64,000 nucleotides of DNA from Fragum whitleyi (Eukaryota > Mollusca > Bivalvia > Cardiida > Cardiidae). Within the stretch, counting starts at the first letter, position 1. Every line of letters starts with the position of its first letter. The notes under the pieces were generated by a model. The model had not been told where the DNA came from and did not search any database. It saw nothing but the letters and a program-made list of their open reading frames with translations. The stretch lies in NCBI GenBank assembly GCA_948146395.1, contig OX411548.1, positions 66,168,907-66,232,906 on the forward strand, given 5' to 3'. Below, piece after piece: positions 54,793-64,000 of this stretch. Position numbers and translations under genes: made by a program.

Positions 54793-55984
54793 ACGTCTTC
54801 GCCTTTACAAAATACAGCCTCAAATTTGGAATTAAAAATATTTTTACCTTAATAAGTTTTTTTCAATATAAACATGTGCAAAGCTAAGACTCAGACCAGC
54901 CTTTGCATCCGTTTCAAGAGAATCCAGAAAAGAAAATTTTGATTGTAAACATTTGAATACCAAAATTCATTTCTTCTTATTACGCACACTTTCACGAGTT
55001 AAAATATGGAAAATTGTCTCGTGGTTTTAATCAGTCTTATAAATTTTCCGTTTTACGATGGTCGTGTGCAGTGTGTATGATAAAAATGTTTAGTATTTGT
55101 ATACATGTACACAAATGAGAATATAATAAATGATAAAAATAACTAAATCAAGAAGATATAATTTTGTCCGGCTGTATATCTATTTTTTCATTCATGTATC
55201 TTTTTATTTATCTGTTAACAAATATTTCAATATCTAATCATCCATTTTTCTATTTATTTATTTATTTATTCTTTCAATATTAATCTATCTCATTTATCTT
55301 ATTTTTATTTCACTTACCTTTTTTCATTTTATGTATTTATTTGTTCATTTATAAATGTGATTATAACTTGTTCATTTGTTTTTTGTCTGTTCGTGTTGTA
55401 TTAAAATACAATCTAATTATTTATCTATTTGAAAATTTATTATCAGATAAGCTCTTGTCCATTTGTTTGATAATTTCATTGCGTTTAAGCAGATATTAAT
55501 AATATGTTAATATATATTACTACTCATATTCAAATATCAGTATAGTTAAAATAATCATTATATACTTTATATATGTTAAGTAATTTGATTGTGATCTTGC
55601 TTTTGTAATGGCCTGTCTTCCGGCCTGCGTCTGTCTGTGCATGAACTTTTATTTCAAATGAATTATCTTCTGAAACTACTTGGTTGAGCTCAACCAAATT
55701 TGATAGAAATGATCCTTGGTACATGCCCTCTCAGATTTCTTCTTTTATTCCTAGTAGGGGAAGATAACTGGGTTCTATGGGATGTCGCGTAACCGAAAAA
55801 TAACAACGTGCATTAAAAATATATATATAAAAAAGTCTTCTTCTATGAAGCTATTGTACTAAATTCACAACACTCCTCAGGAATGGTGCTAAAGAGATAC
55901 TCTTTCATTTCACTCCATTACTTCAAAAGGCCAGAGATTAAAAAGATATACTTATTCATTTATTTATTTACAAATTGATTAGTC
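54792..55984. other. Non-coding, ATTT-rich, with M5 fragment
   Basis: Contains a loose (ATTT)n region at 55180-55350 and an M5 fragment at about 55660-55770 (GAAACTACTTGGTTGAGCTC, AACCAAATTTGATAGAAATG, ATCCTTGG). No gene. Confidence 0.45.
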
Positions 55985-56290
55985 TAATATTGGCGAAGCC
56001 GAAGGAGACTATAAGTTTGCACTCTGTTCGTCTGTCTATCCGTCCGTATGCCTGTCCGACTGTCAGTCAATCAGTTTTCTAGGCCTTTTTTCCTAACCCT
56101 TAAAGATGTTGCGCTGTATTTCGGTGCCGGGTGTGTGTGAATCCGCATCGATTGATTACAGAACAAGTTTGATTTGGTTCGGGTTCATTGATTTTTGAGG
56201 AAGTTACGGATGCTGTACTTTGAAAATTACTTTAGTTTCGGTCCATTGACTTTTATGGAAGAGTGGATGAAAGACTTATCAAACTTATTT
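55985..56290 (-). mobile_element. Pearl/Helentron-like element fragment, reversed
   Basis: On the plus strand GGCGAAGCCGAAGGAGACTA (the 3' hairpin reversed) is followed by a CTGTTCGTCTGTCTATCCGT microsatellite and then body sequence. Read on the minus strand this is the same order as in the elements at 19146 and 20755: body, ACGG/ACAG microsatellite, terminal hairpin. The tandem core is not obvious. Confidence 0.45.
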
Positions 56291-56790
56291 CACCGCTGGT
56301 ATACTTATTTATCTTTTTTTCTTGTAAATCTATTTCATTTAATCTTATGGTTTTTTTAACATACACATTAAAAAGTTTATGTATTTATTCATGCATTTCT
56401 TGTTTAAATTAATTTCTTTCTCTGTCTATAAAACTAATTATCCTATTTATCAATTTGAAAAGGTAATTATCAGGTAAGCTCTTATCCATGCATTTGTTAT
56501 CTTAATTTCGTTTAAACAGATATTAATAATGTGTTAATGCTACTCCTATTATATCTTACAGTTTTGAAATTTTCGCAATGCAAAGATCCTGGCAAGCCTG
56601 TGTTTCTGCACAATCTGACCAGAGTCTTCACTATATGTTTTGTACACAGAAGATGTCTCAAAGTATCTGAAAACAGTCAGGCAAGCTAATAACTGGTATA
56701 TATGGCTGTCTAGGCTGCTCATTGTGAACAATGCGCTGACATGTCTAATGTTAGAAATTGTCACACACATGCTCATTTAATACTACATGT
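56291..56790. other. Upstream region of the second GT61 gene
   Basis: Contains the dispersed hairpin repeat (decayed) at 56585-56626 and ends in an acceptor-like ATCTATTTCAG at 56792-56802. No promoter element was distinct. Confidence 0.4.
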
Positions 56791-56867
56791 ACATCTATTT
56801 CAGACTCTCCATTCGTGGTACTATTCATGCTGCCAACCACTGTACCAAACTACCAAACAAATCAAAC

Positions 56868-58169
56868 ATGCTGTCAGATTCAATTATTCGATTTCATAAC
56901 ACAAAACTTCGACGGCCTTTTGCTAGGTATCTTATAGGTGTAACTTTCGTATCAATAGTAGCAATTTCCTTCATATACCAAAAACGGTCAGAGAAAAGAA
57001 TGTTTTTAAGACGAAATTACCAGACACATTTTGATTTGGCAATGTGGTTGAACAACAAAATAAGAGCTTGTGATGGCGACTTTGAAGCATTCGGACACGA
57101 ATTTGTGTGGCTAAAAAACGCACGGATAAACACGGTTACAAAGACATTTGAAATTTCTTGCAGAACCGATATTCCACGTTATTGGTTTTATAGAAGCTAT
57201 GAGGATACGCCTTATACGAAATGGTTGGCAAATTTAAAAGATTCTACTAAAACGTACTATTCAAGCGAATTTACATCAGTCTTCAGCCTACCAGAAATTA
57301 GAGGTTTTGTGTTTGCTGTCAAAAGAAATGAAGCGCATAATCTATTTCATACTATGTGTGAAATTTATAACATCTTTCTGTTGAGGAAGATATTCAAAAT
57401 AGATTTGACCGATATTAAAATTCTCTTAATGGACTCTAGACCACCTACTATAGTTGACCAACTTTGGTTAACTCTATTTCAAAAAGTAATTCACCATGAT
57501 AAAATACAATATCCTACGCGGGTTGAAAATCTCATTTGGATTCCTATTGGGTATGAGAGCCCTTTGAATTTCCATGAACTGGAAACAGTTCCATTTCTGA
57601 ACGATTTTCATCATTATTTGATTGATTCATTTGAAGTAGAGCAGACCAAACCAATAACCTGCAAACACATCAACTTTCCACTCATAATACGGCATGACTA
57701 TATTACAAATCCAGAGATGGTTAAATTACAAGAAAGCAAACTGTGTCGAAAGATGAGCAATGAGAAAGACGTCATCAAAACAATTGAAAGTTCAATCGGA
57801 CATTTCAGCTTCTTGAGGACAGTCCAATTAGAAAATATTTCAATCAGAGAACAGGTTGAGGTATTTTCCAAAACTGATGTGCTTATTGCAGTTCATGGTG
57901 CTGGGATGGCGCACATACTACATCTACCAGACCACGCATTTGTTCTTGAACTACGGCCATTCCAAATGTTTAAAGTGCCAGGTCATCATTACAGCGCAAT
58001 GAGTAGATGGAGGGGCCTTGAGTATTCCTCTCTTACAACTACGAACGCAACAGATAATATTTATTCTTATGAAGTAGAAATACCGATTGATCAATTGGAA
58101 AAGCAAGTTCGTAATATTCAGTGTAAATTAAACCATATGTGTGAAATACATGAATCAGATTGCACATGA
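56868..58169 (+). CDS. Glycosyltransferase family 61 protein, paralogue 2 (433 aa)
   Basis: Tandem paralogue of the gene at 48708-50012, same strand, about 6.9 kb downstream, roughly 70% identical by eye and collinear throughout. I chose the ATG at 56868 because MLSDSIIRFHNTKLRRPFAR matches the other protein's start; an in-frame upstream ATG at 56787 lies before a likely splice acceptor (56802) and is probably not used. Same plan: basic start, membrane segment at about 20-38, then the lumenal GT61 domain with NEAHNLFHTMCEIYN, ENLIWIPIGYESPLNFH, VLIAVHGAGMAHILHLP and ELRP. Key residues are all kept, so both copies appear functional. Specificity unknown. Confidence 0.9.
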   Translation: MLSDSIIRFHNTKLRRPFARYLIGVTFVSIVAISFIYQKRSEKRMFLRRNYQTHFDLAMWLNNKIRACDGDFEAFGHEFVWLKNARINTVTKTFEISCRTDIPRYWFYRSYEDTPYTKWLANLKDSTKTYYSSEFTSVFSLPEIRGFVFAVKRNEAHNLFHTMCEIYNIFLLRKIFKIDLTDIKILLMDSRPPTIVDQLWLTLFQKVIHHDKIQYPTRVENLIWIPIGYESPLNFHELETVPFLNDFHHYLIDSFEVEQTKPITCKHINFPLIIRHDYITNPEMVKLQESKLCRKMSNEKDVIKTIESSIGHFSFLRTVQLENISIREQVEVFSKTDVLIAVHGAGMAHILHLPDHAFVLELRPFQMFKVPGHHYSAMSRWRGLEYSSLTTTNATDNIYSYEVEIPIDQLEKQVRNIQCKLNHMCEIHESDCT

Positions 58170-58280
58170 TATAATGGCGGGCTGGACAGTTCCGATATTT
58201 AATTAAAGCGCGTAAAATGATATTGCTAAGAATTATTTAGAGGTAGTCTTTTGAGAAAAAAATTGTGTTTTGTGTGTGCG

Positions 58281-58286
58281 AATAAA
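58281..58286 (+). terminator. Polyadenylation signal of the second GT61 gene
   Basis: AATAAA about 110 bases after the stop codon, followed by a T/GT-rich stretch (GTGTTTATTATTTCAATTTC) as expected downstream of a cleavage site. Confidence 0.5.
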
Positions 58287-58579
58287 AGTGTTTATTATTT
58301 CAATTTCCAATCTTTAAAACATGTAGTTAGATAAACGTAGTTAGATAAATTTTGATTTTTATACATTGTGCAAATAATTGATTTTCTTAGAATTTGATTT
58401 TTAGATTGTTTGAGTTTTCACTTTTATCTTGCTCTCACGAAATCTCGGTGGAAAATCTATGTGATTTTTTTAGAAATACTCAAAGAGGTGTGAAAGGAGT
58501 TTTAATGATGGAACTCAGGTAAGATTGTTCAATACATGCCACCAGTGTGCTTATTCAGCGGTGTCATATTATATGGCGT

Positions 58580-58790
58580 ATTTTGACCCCGGGCGAGTAT
58601 GGATGCCCGCTATATCAGAGTATGTTTTAGACAGCGAGATACAAGTGAACGCTTCGAGTAAGGCTGTTCCCAATATCGACTATCAAATAGCTTAGAATAG
58701 AAAAGTTGACAGTGGGACCAGTCTACACCCGAGTAAGATCCGGACTTAAAATCACTTGACCCATATGAGATCCAATAAGTGTGAACTTAA
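58580..58790 (+). mobile_element. MITE family M7, copy 1
   Basis: Shares, in order, CCCCGGGCGAGTATG, GATGCCCGC, CGACTATCAAATAGCTTAGA, CAGTCTACACCC and GTAAGATCCGG with the copy at 62325-62500. The terminal repeats are unclear. Confidence 0.55.
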
Positions 58791-59369
58791 ACAAATTCGA
58801 ATATAAGTAAACGATATTAGTTTTCATTTTTTTAAAAATTTGTTAACTTATGTGGCCACACATTATGCGATACGTCCATAGAGCCTCAAAAATCCCCCTG
58901 TATGTATTTTATTTTGAAATGGGATGCCTGCTAATAAAATGTTCGTTTTAGAGATATTGTTAAAATACAGAGTTATAACTTAACAAAAAAATTCATACCA
59001 AATTTTTCAGCGAGAGAGAATTCCTGTCCTTCTCTAGTTGATGTCTAAGGTATATTTAGTATTAAAAGTACCAACTATGCACAAGGAAGATTTCTAATTC
59101 AGTAAATTACCTGAGTTACTTTTTATGTACGTTTAGTTAACTACTCAAAGTTCGCTAAGCACCAAAACTTTTTTATACTATAATTTCAGGAAAAATGAAT
59201 TTTGATTATAAAAATGTTGGAAAATGGTCGATTGTTATCAGTTTATAAAATTGTACGAAGAAAATAAAGCTTTATAATGATAAGAAGACTTCAAATGTAG
59301 ACCCTAGAAATTGGTCTGTTTTCTTGAAAATTGGAAAAATCGAAATGTGTTCTTTTAATTGCATTTCGT
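58791..59369. other. Non-coding spacer
   Basis: No gene or clear repeat seen. Confidence 0.4.
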
Positions 59370-59700
59370 TCAATAACGAGTATGAGAGCCGGCACTGTCA
59401 ATAACAGCCTGACAGCGCCTCTGCATACTCCTGATTAAGTTCTAGATTACTCTTTGGGGAATAACATACCATTCTTCTCTAAGGATCTGGCCGAGCACCT
59501 GGAGTGTCCTTGGCTTGACCTGGCGAGCCGAAACTCGGACCTGTAGCGCGTTCTACGTATGCTCTTTCGGGTTTAAGTCAGGTGAGCGAGCCGGCCAGTC
59601 CAGACGTGGAATGCACTCTTCTTAGCAATACTCTAGGACTATACGGACCGTGTGTGCACGGGTACGGTCGGAAGCCCCTTGCTCCACCTTACCTATAGCA
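59370..59700 (-). pseudogene. Tc1-type transposase, C-terminal fragment
   Basis: On the minus strand the translation contains RAHTVRIVLEYC, a stop, then IPRLDWPARSPDLNPKEHT, a second stop, then REEWYVIPQRVI, a third stop, then SMQRRCQAVIDSAGSHTRY and the natural end. WPARSPDLNP-x-E is the conserved block around the last acidic residue of the Tc1 DDE catalytic triad, and the closing RRCQAVI...GGHTRY-type end is typical of the family. The N-terminal DNA-binding part and the first catalytic Asp are missing. Local GC content is higher than in the flanks, as expected of a foreign insertion. Confidence 0.8.
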
Positions 59701-60600
59701 CGCCACAATTGTTGGACAGATAAATGTCGTCAGACATTTGGATTAGCCATTAGTAACGACTTTTAAAAAAGTCCATAGAGTACTGAAAAACAGGATCTAA
59801 GCATCTACACGAAACCTGAACATGTAGAAAATGAGAAAGGACAGGTAAGAAACCGGGGTTCCTCATTTTGCACGAGTTTCACGAGAAAATTGCGTGTCAA
59901 ATTTGGTAATGCATTAGATATCTTGTCAATACAAATCAACCACCCTATATTGCAAGTGACGTCACTTTTTGTTCACTTTTCAAGGGCAATGTTGAAATTT
60001 AATTGTCATTCAACTCTCATTAAACATCTGTCGGTAAGGCACCCTAATCTAAATTTGAAAAAAAAACGCTTTCCATTTTTGTGGAAATACTAACACATAA
60101 GTAGAGGAAAGAAAAAAACAACATTATCAAATGAAAAGTTTTCCTACACATGTTACGCATAAACAAACCAATCTTAACATAATGGAATAAAGTATTTTCC
60201 ATATTGAAAAATACACGAAAAAATATAATAATATTACAAAACATATGTAATCTGACAGAGTTTCGAGCCTTAATTTTAAATGTCACTTTACTTTCGAGGG
60301 GCGGAGAGGTATGTCCGAACACACTAACTACCTGAACTATTTTCCCAATTGTCAAATTCCAGCGTTTTTACTATTATTTAAACCTTTTATATTTTACAAT
60401 AAAATAGCAAACAAATCATGACGTCACTTGCTATGTTGGTCGGTCGGACTGTATTAAAAACATTGTTGACCTGTCGCTCATATTCCTGTTGACCTTCATT
60501 GATATTCGGAACCCACTTCCTTATATAGATTAGAAATAGGCGAACAGTACATTAAAATAACAAAATATATCGAGTTGTGTTAAATGACAATACATAGCTA
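59701..60600. other. Non-coding spacer
   Basis: Short frames on both strands (59890-60093, 60044-60355) have no recognisable domains. No repeat is evident. Confidence 0.35.
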
Positions 60601-60655
60601 CGGATTTAAGGTCAGGAACTTGCAATGCAAGGGTCCGAAGATCGAATCTCCCCCC
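60601..60655 (+). repeat. tRNA-like fragment
   Basis: CTTGCAATGCAAGGGTCCGA followed by AGATCGAATCTCC looks like an anticodon arm and T-arm with a B-box. The 5' half and acceptor stem are not convincing; treat as a pseudogene or SINE piece. Confidence 0.3.
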
Positions 60656-61324
60656 TCGTCGTTCCTTTGCTTTTTGATATTTTTTTAATACGGCGTTACT
60701 TTTAATGGCTATATTTTAAATCTTTGTATATAAAAAAAGCACGGCAGGGTTTAATTTTAAAATTTTGTTCATATGGGTGATCCTTTTGATATTCTGCACA
60801 AAGTGATTTCCGTTTGCTCAGTAGCCTACGCACAACACAAAATTGCTTTTTAGAAAACTACAGAATAAATTTATCACACTCCTCTTTTCTAAATTCTGTA
60901 TATGTCTAATGGTCTTTTGGGGAAAAATAAAATAATAAAAAAATGGATAAAGAATTCCTTAAAAAGAATTAACAGAAGTAATGGCAAGCAATGAAATGTA
61001 CCGTTCGATAAGCAAATTAGTAAAAATATTATAAGCATTGAATGTCATGAACGAAAGAAGATAATTCATTTCAGTCGCTAAGGTGCTGCGTTAGCGGAAA
61101 AAAGGCTTAGTTGACTATCAAAAGCCTTGTGACCTCAGCTTGAATAAGTAACAATTTCTTATTAATTCCATAAACATTAAAGGGACTATATATTTGATCC
61201 AGAAAAAACAACCCTGTAAATTTCAAACAAGAAATTTAAGAGACAATAAAACTGTCCCTTTCCTTCATATAACGATAATAATAAAATTTAAGTTATAAGC
61301 ATTTGGAAAATATATTTTCTGTAT
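60656..61324. other. Non-coding spacer
   Basis: No gene or clear repeat seen. Confidence 0.35.
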
Positions 61325-61412
61325 CCGACTGCGTGCGTATTCGAACCGGTTCTGTTAGTTAATTGACTCTTATATGCGAACGGATTAGACCTCTGTGCTA
61401 CTAACCCAATTA
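61325..61412 (-). repeat. tRNA-like SINE head or pseudogene
   Basis: On the minus strand TTAGTAGCACAGAGG resembles an A-box and GGTTCGAATACGC a B-box, with CATATAAGAGTC between. Arms pair only partly and the spacing is slightly long, so a functional tRNA is doubtful. Confidence 0.4.
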
Positions 61413-61679
61413 TAACATTGGCAGTATTGTATTTGATCTTAAAGTAAAATTCGTTTAATAGACTCGCGGATATTAACGAAAGTTTACGAAAAATAATGAG
61501 TGACAGGTCAACAATGTTTCGCAATACATTATTGTACAAATTTTAACACGAACACGAATGTTTTGTGTTTTTTTATATCACCTCCTGAAGGACAACGAAA
61601 AAGTTTGGTGCTTAGCAAACTTTGAGTAGTATTTTTTTGATCAAAATTTTTTTTTATTAATTTTACTATTGATCTTGTT

Positions 61680-61734
61680 TTGTGGGTACTCACTGGAATC
61701 GTCTTGTAGAGACGATTCCAATGAGTACCCACAA
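61680..61734. repeat. Near-perfect 55-bp palindrome
   Basis: TTGTGGGTACTCACTGGAAT then CGTCTT face AGACGATTCC and AATGAGTACCCACAA, with one mismatch and a tiny loop. Its GGAATCGTCTT/AGACGATTCC core is shared with the central hairpins of the M4 MITEs near 34840 and 35425. Confidence 0.75.
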
Positions 61735-62052
61735 CATAGGGTTTAATTGAGAAATACCGATTTTAGACTCGCTTTTCCCCGTCTTATCTATTCCTCTGTC
61801 TGTGACCGTGAAGTATCGAGATTGCGCATTTATTTGGGAATGATTGTTTAATAACGTTTGATAAGCTATCAAAAAGACATGTTTAAAAGGCAGTGTCAAA
61901 ATTGTATTTATTGGTATGCTAAGTTAAAGACATCTAAAAGGCACTTAAAAAAGATTAAATTTATATATCTGTAAATATTTTTTTTTTAAATGCATAGGCA
62001 AAACATAACGCTTGCATAAATAGTCTTAGAACGGATTTTAGAATACAGCCCT
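61735..62052. other. Non-coding spacer
   Basis: No gene or clear repeat seen. Confidence 0.35.
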
Positions 62053-62144
62053 GCGTTCAGGATGACAAAACGGTTCAAACAAGTGCACGTGCAAAGCGGG
62101 GAACAATTCGCAAACTGTTTTCACCGTTTTGTGATTCTGAACGA
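62053..62144. repeat. Inverted repeat with GACAAAACGGT arms
   Basis: GCGTTCAGGATGACAAAACG and CGTTTTGTGATTCTGAACG are near complements about 50 bp apart. One arm also occurs near 50301, so this is a small dispersed element. Confidence 0.55.
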
Positions 62145-62324
62145 AAGGCCGGATATTGTGTTTTCAGCTGCAATCACTTATTACGATTAATGGTCTTGAG
62201 TTCAATAGTAAAATTCAATCGGAAAATCAAAAGCCAAATTATGCTTACTATGACTAAATTTGATAGACACCCGCAAGAAATAAAAGGAAGAAAATTCACG
62301 GATAACCTTTGGCCAATTTATTTC

Positions 62325-62500
62325 TGTCCCCGGGCGGGTATGTTGCCCGCCAATTCAGAGTATCGGGCTACTAGCTTTAGACTGGTCCAAGTTTCGACTA
62401 TCAGAATAGCCTAGAATATGCTATTCTGATAGTTGAAAGCAGATTCAGTCTACACCCTGGGTAGGATTCGGGTCAGAAATAAGTTAGCCCATTAATGACA
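62325..62500 (+). mobile_element. MITE family M7, copy 2
   Basis: Same block order as the copy at 58580-58790. It adds a clean stem at 62397-62433 (ACTATCAGAATAGC and GCTATTCTGATAGT around nine bases) and a short one at the start (CCGGGCGGGTATGTTGCCCG). Confidence 0.55.
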
Positions 62501-64000
62501 CGTGATTCGAAAAAAGCACGACCGTGGACGTCCGCATAATAGACATTATCCACTTAAGTGAACTCCGAGATCGGTCATCCGACTTACTAAAATAGCGGGG
62601 GATGTCTCAAAATACATAAACTATTTATACCAGTAACCCTTTACTAATATAAGTACATGTAAATGTTCTTTTCATTGCATGTATAGATTTTTTTTCGATT
62701 AAGTAAGTACTTATAATTTTATGATGTTAAGAAAGCGTAATATTACTTGATGTAAACGTTCTCTCAAGGTTTGAGAAATGTTATCCCTTTGAGAGCATTC
62801 ACGCGCAATGGGGTAACAATTTCAAAACGTTGGGAAACGTCTTTACGACTCGGGACAATGCTTGAACAAGAGATCGGATCCAGCAGATGTCAGCATAAAA
62901 GTGGCCTTTCTAAACGGATTCTGACGACAAAAAATGATTATTACTAGATTCAGAAAGTATTCTCAACGAAAACACGTTTCAATATAAGTCATCCTGCGAA
63001 ACTAGTGAAGACAGAGATTGACACATTTTGTTCTTCTACTATTCTTTTTAATGGGATGATCAAATGTAAATATGGTGTCACAAAATCGCTTTGACAATGT
63101 TTTCAGGGTAAAGTCGACGACTTGCTTGAGTGGCATCGGTGCATCTCCGGTAACATAATTTTGTAAGATTTTTAGGCGTTTGTGAACTACGTCTACTTTA
63201 TAAAATAAACCTCCAAATCTGTAAAAGTCGCGGATGTCGAAAATACCGAATCTTGACTTTATCTTTTCCTAAAAATAGAATCGCCCCGGGGATCCCGACT
63301 GGGTGTCGAAATTGTATTGACGACTAATCGCCGGCGAGCGGCCGGGCTGCAATCGGTCATCTGCCATGGACCTGCGATTTTATTTCATCGCAAACGTACC
63401 TTTTTCTGGTTTTGACAGGTGGCTTCCGTCAAAGTTATTGACGCATCGCCGAACTATCGGTTGCTTTTTTGATTGCTCGCTTCGTTTAACTGATAATCGA
63501 AATTTTGCCTCATCGTAATTTGTGCATAATCGCTGGCCAAGAAAGAAGACGTCGTCACGTCAGCCATCACACATTTTGTCTTAATATTGCCGACATTCGG
63601 TAGACGCATCAAGAAACCCAATGACAAAGAGGAAAATCTTTTTTTTTACAGTGTCGAGCTAAATTTCATTGGTGAACTACAAAGGCCACATTTTTAAAAG
63701 TGGTTGAGCCACAAGTGACATTTAAGCTTTCATTATTCACGAAATGAATAATTAATCTATCTTACCCGAAAAAAAACAAAAAAATATTCTATTTCTTTAA
63801 CTCAAAAATTAGACGAAATGAGAACAGTTTATGACACAATTCCTTTAAGCGCGTTATCTTGTGATAAAGGTTACGTAATCATGAATCATTTCGTTTTATT
63901 TATTTGGCAGTTATTAAATACATGTAACTTTAAATAGAGTGAACATAACGAAACCAGAGTTGGGTTTTTTTTTAAATAATTTTACTGGTTTGGGAGAGGG
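62501..64000. other. Non-coding end of window
   Basis: No gene recognised. The part 63280-63560 is richer in CG and repeats TCGCCG/CATCGC words, similar in style to 985-1200, possibly a decayed repeat. No ends could be set. Confidence 0.35.

Noticed and set aside
56787..56867. Upstream ATG extending the second GT61 protein by 27 residues
   Set aside because: Not homologous to the first paralogue, and it lies before a likely splice acceptor at 56802; the ATG at 56868 matches the paralogue's start.

Overview
This window looks like AT-rich, repeat-dense nuclear DNA from an animal, most likely a mollusc and probably a bivalve. There are no operons, ribosome-binding sites or closely packed genes. 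It carries long microsatellites, several tRNA-derived SINE-like pieces, LINE, Penelope-like and Tc1/mariner remnants, many short inverted-repeat elements, and a tandem-repeat element with a 161-bp core and an ACGG microsatellite. The last structure matches what is known of the bivalve 'pearl'/Helentron-type elements. The species assignment is inference.

Layout. 1-8.8 kb: MITE-like elements (a TACAGTTA-ended family at 2.5-6 kb), tRNA-like pieces, a Penelope-like element remnant with a GIY-YIG domain (7.0-7.7 kb) and large TA and GA microsatellites. 8.8-24.2 kb: one decayed CR1/L2-like LINE (ORF1 with coiled coil and SGNH-hydrolase-like domain; ORF2 with endonuclease, reverse transcriptase and Cys/His tail). 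Later events split it: a 350-bp palindromic element, a triplication of about 1.1 kb with a fold-back inversion, a second 5'-truncated LINE, and a pearl-like element that was then duplicated with its flanks. 25.0-30.6 kb: a nearly identical 2.83-kb tandem duplication containing promoter-like motifs. 30.6-40 kb: non-coding DNA with dispersed hairpin repeats, a head-to-head pair of Tc1/mariner-like MITEs, a TACGTTACC motif cluster and a tRNA-headed SINE. 40.4-44.9 kb: a 4.2-kb element with long terminal inverted repeats nested inside a hairpin element; two empty copies of the host element lie at 50.4 and 52.9 kb. 44.9-47.4 kb: a decayed 23-bp satellite whose orientation flips in the middle. 48.7-58.2 kb: the only convincing host genes, two intronless paralogues of glycosyltransferase family 61. 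58.2-64 kb: non-coding DNA with a Tc1 transposase remnant, MITE copies and hairpins.

Function. The two GT61 genes encode full-length type II membrane proteins with the family's VHGAGM motif intact, and probably act in the secretory pathway on glycans. Every transposon open reading frame seen is broken, so nothing here appears able to move on its own. I found no complete, clearly new multi-gene system. The most unusual signals are the strand-switching 23-bp satellite, the nested long-TIR element with matching empty sites, the fold-back triplication inside LINE ORF1, and the very recent 2.83-kb duplication.
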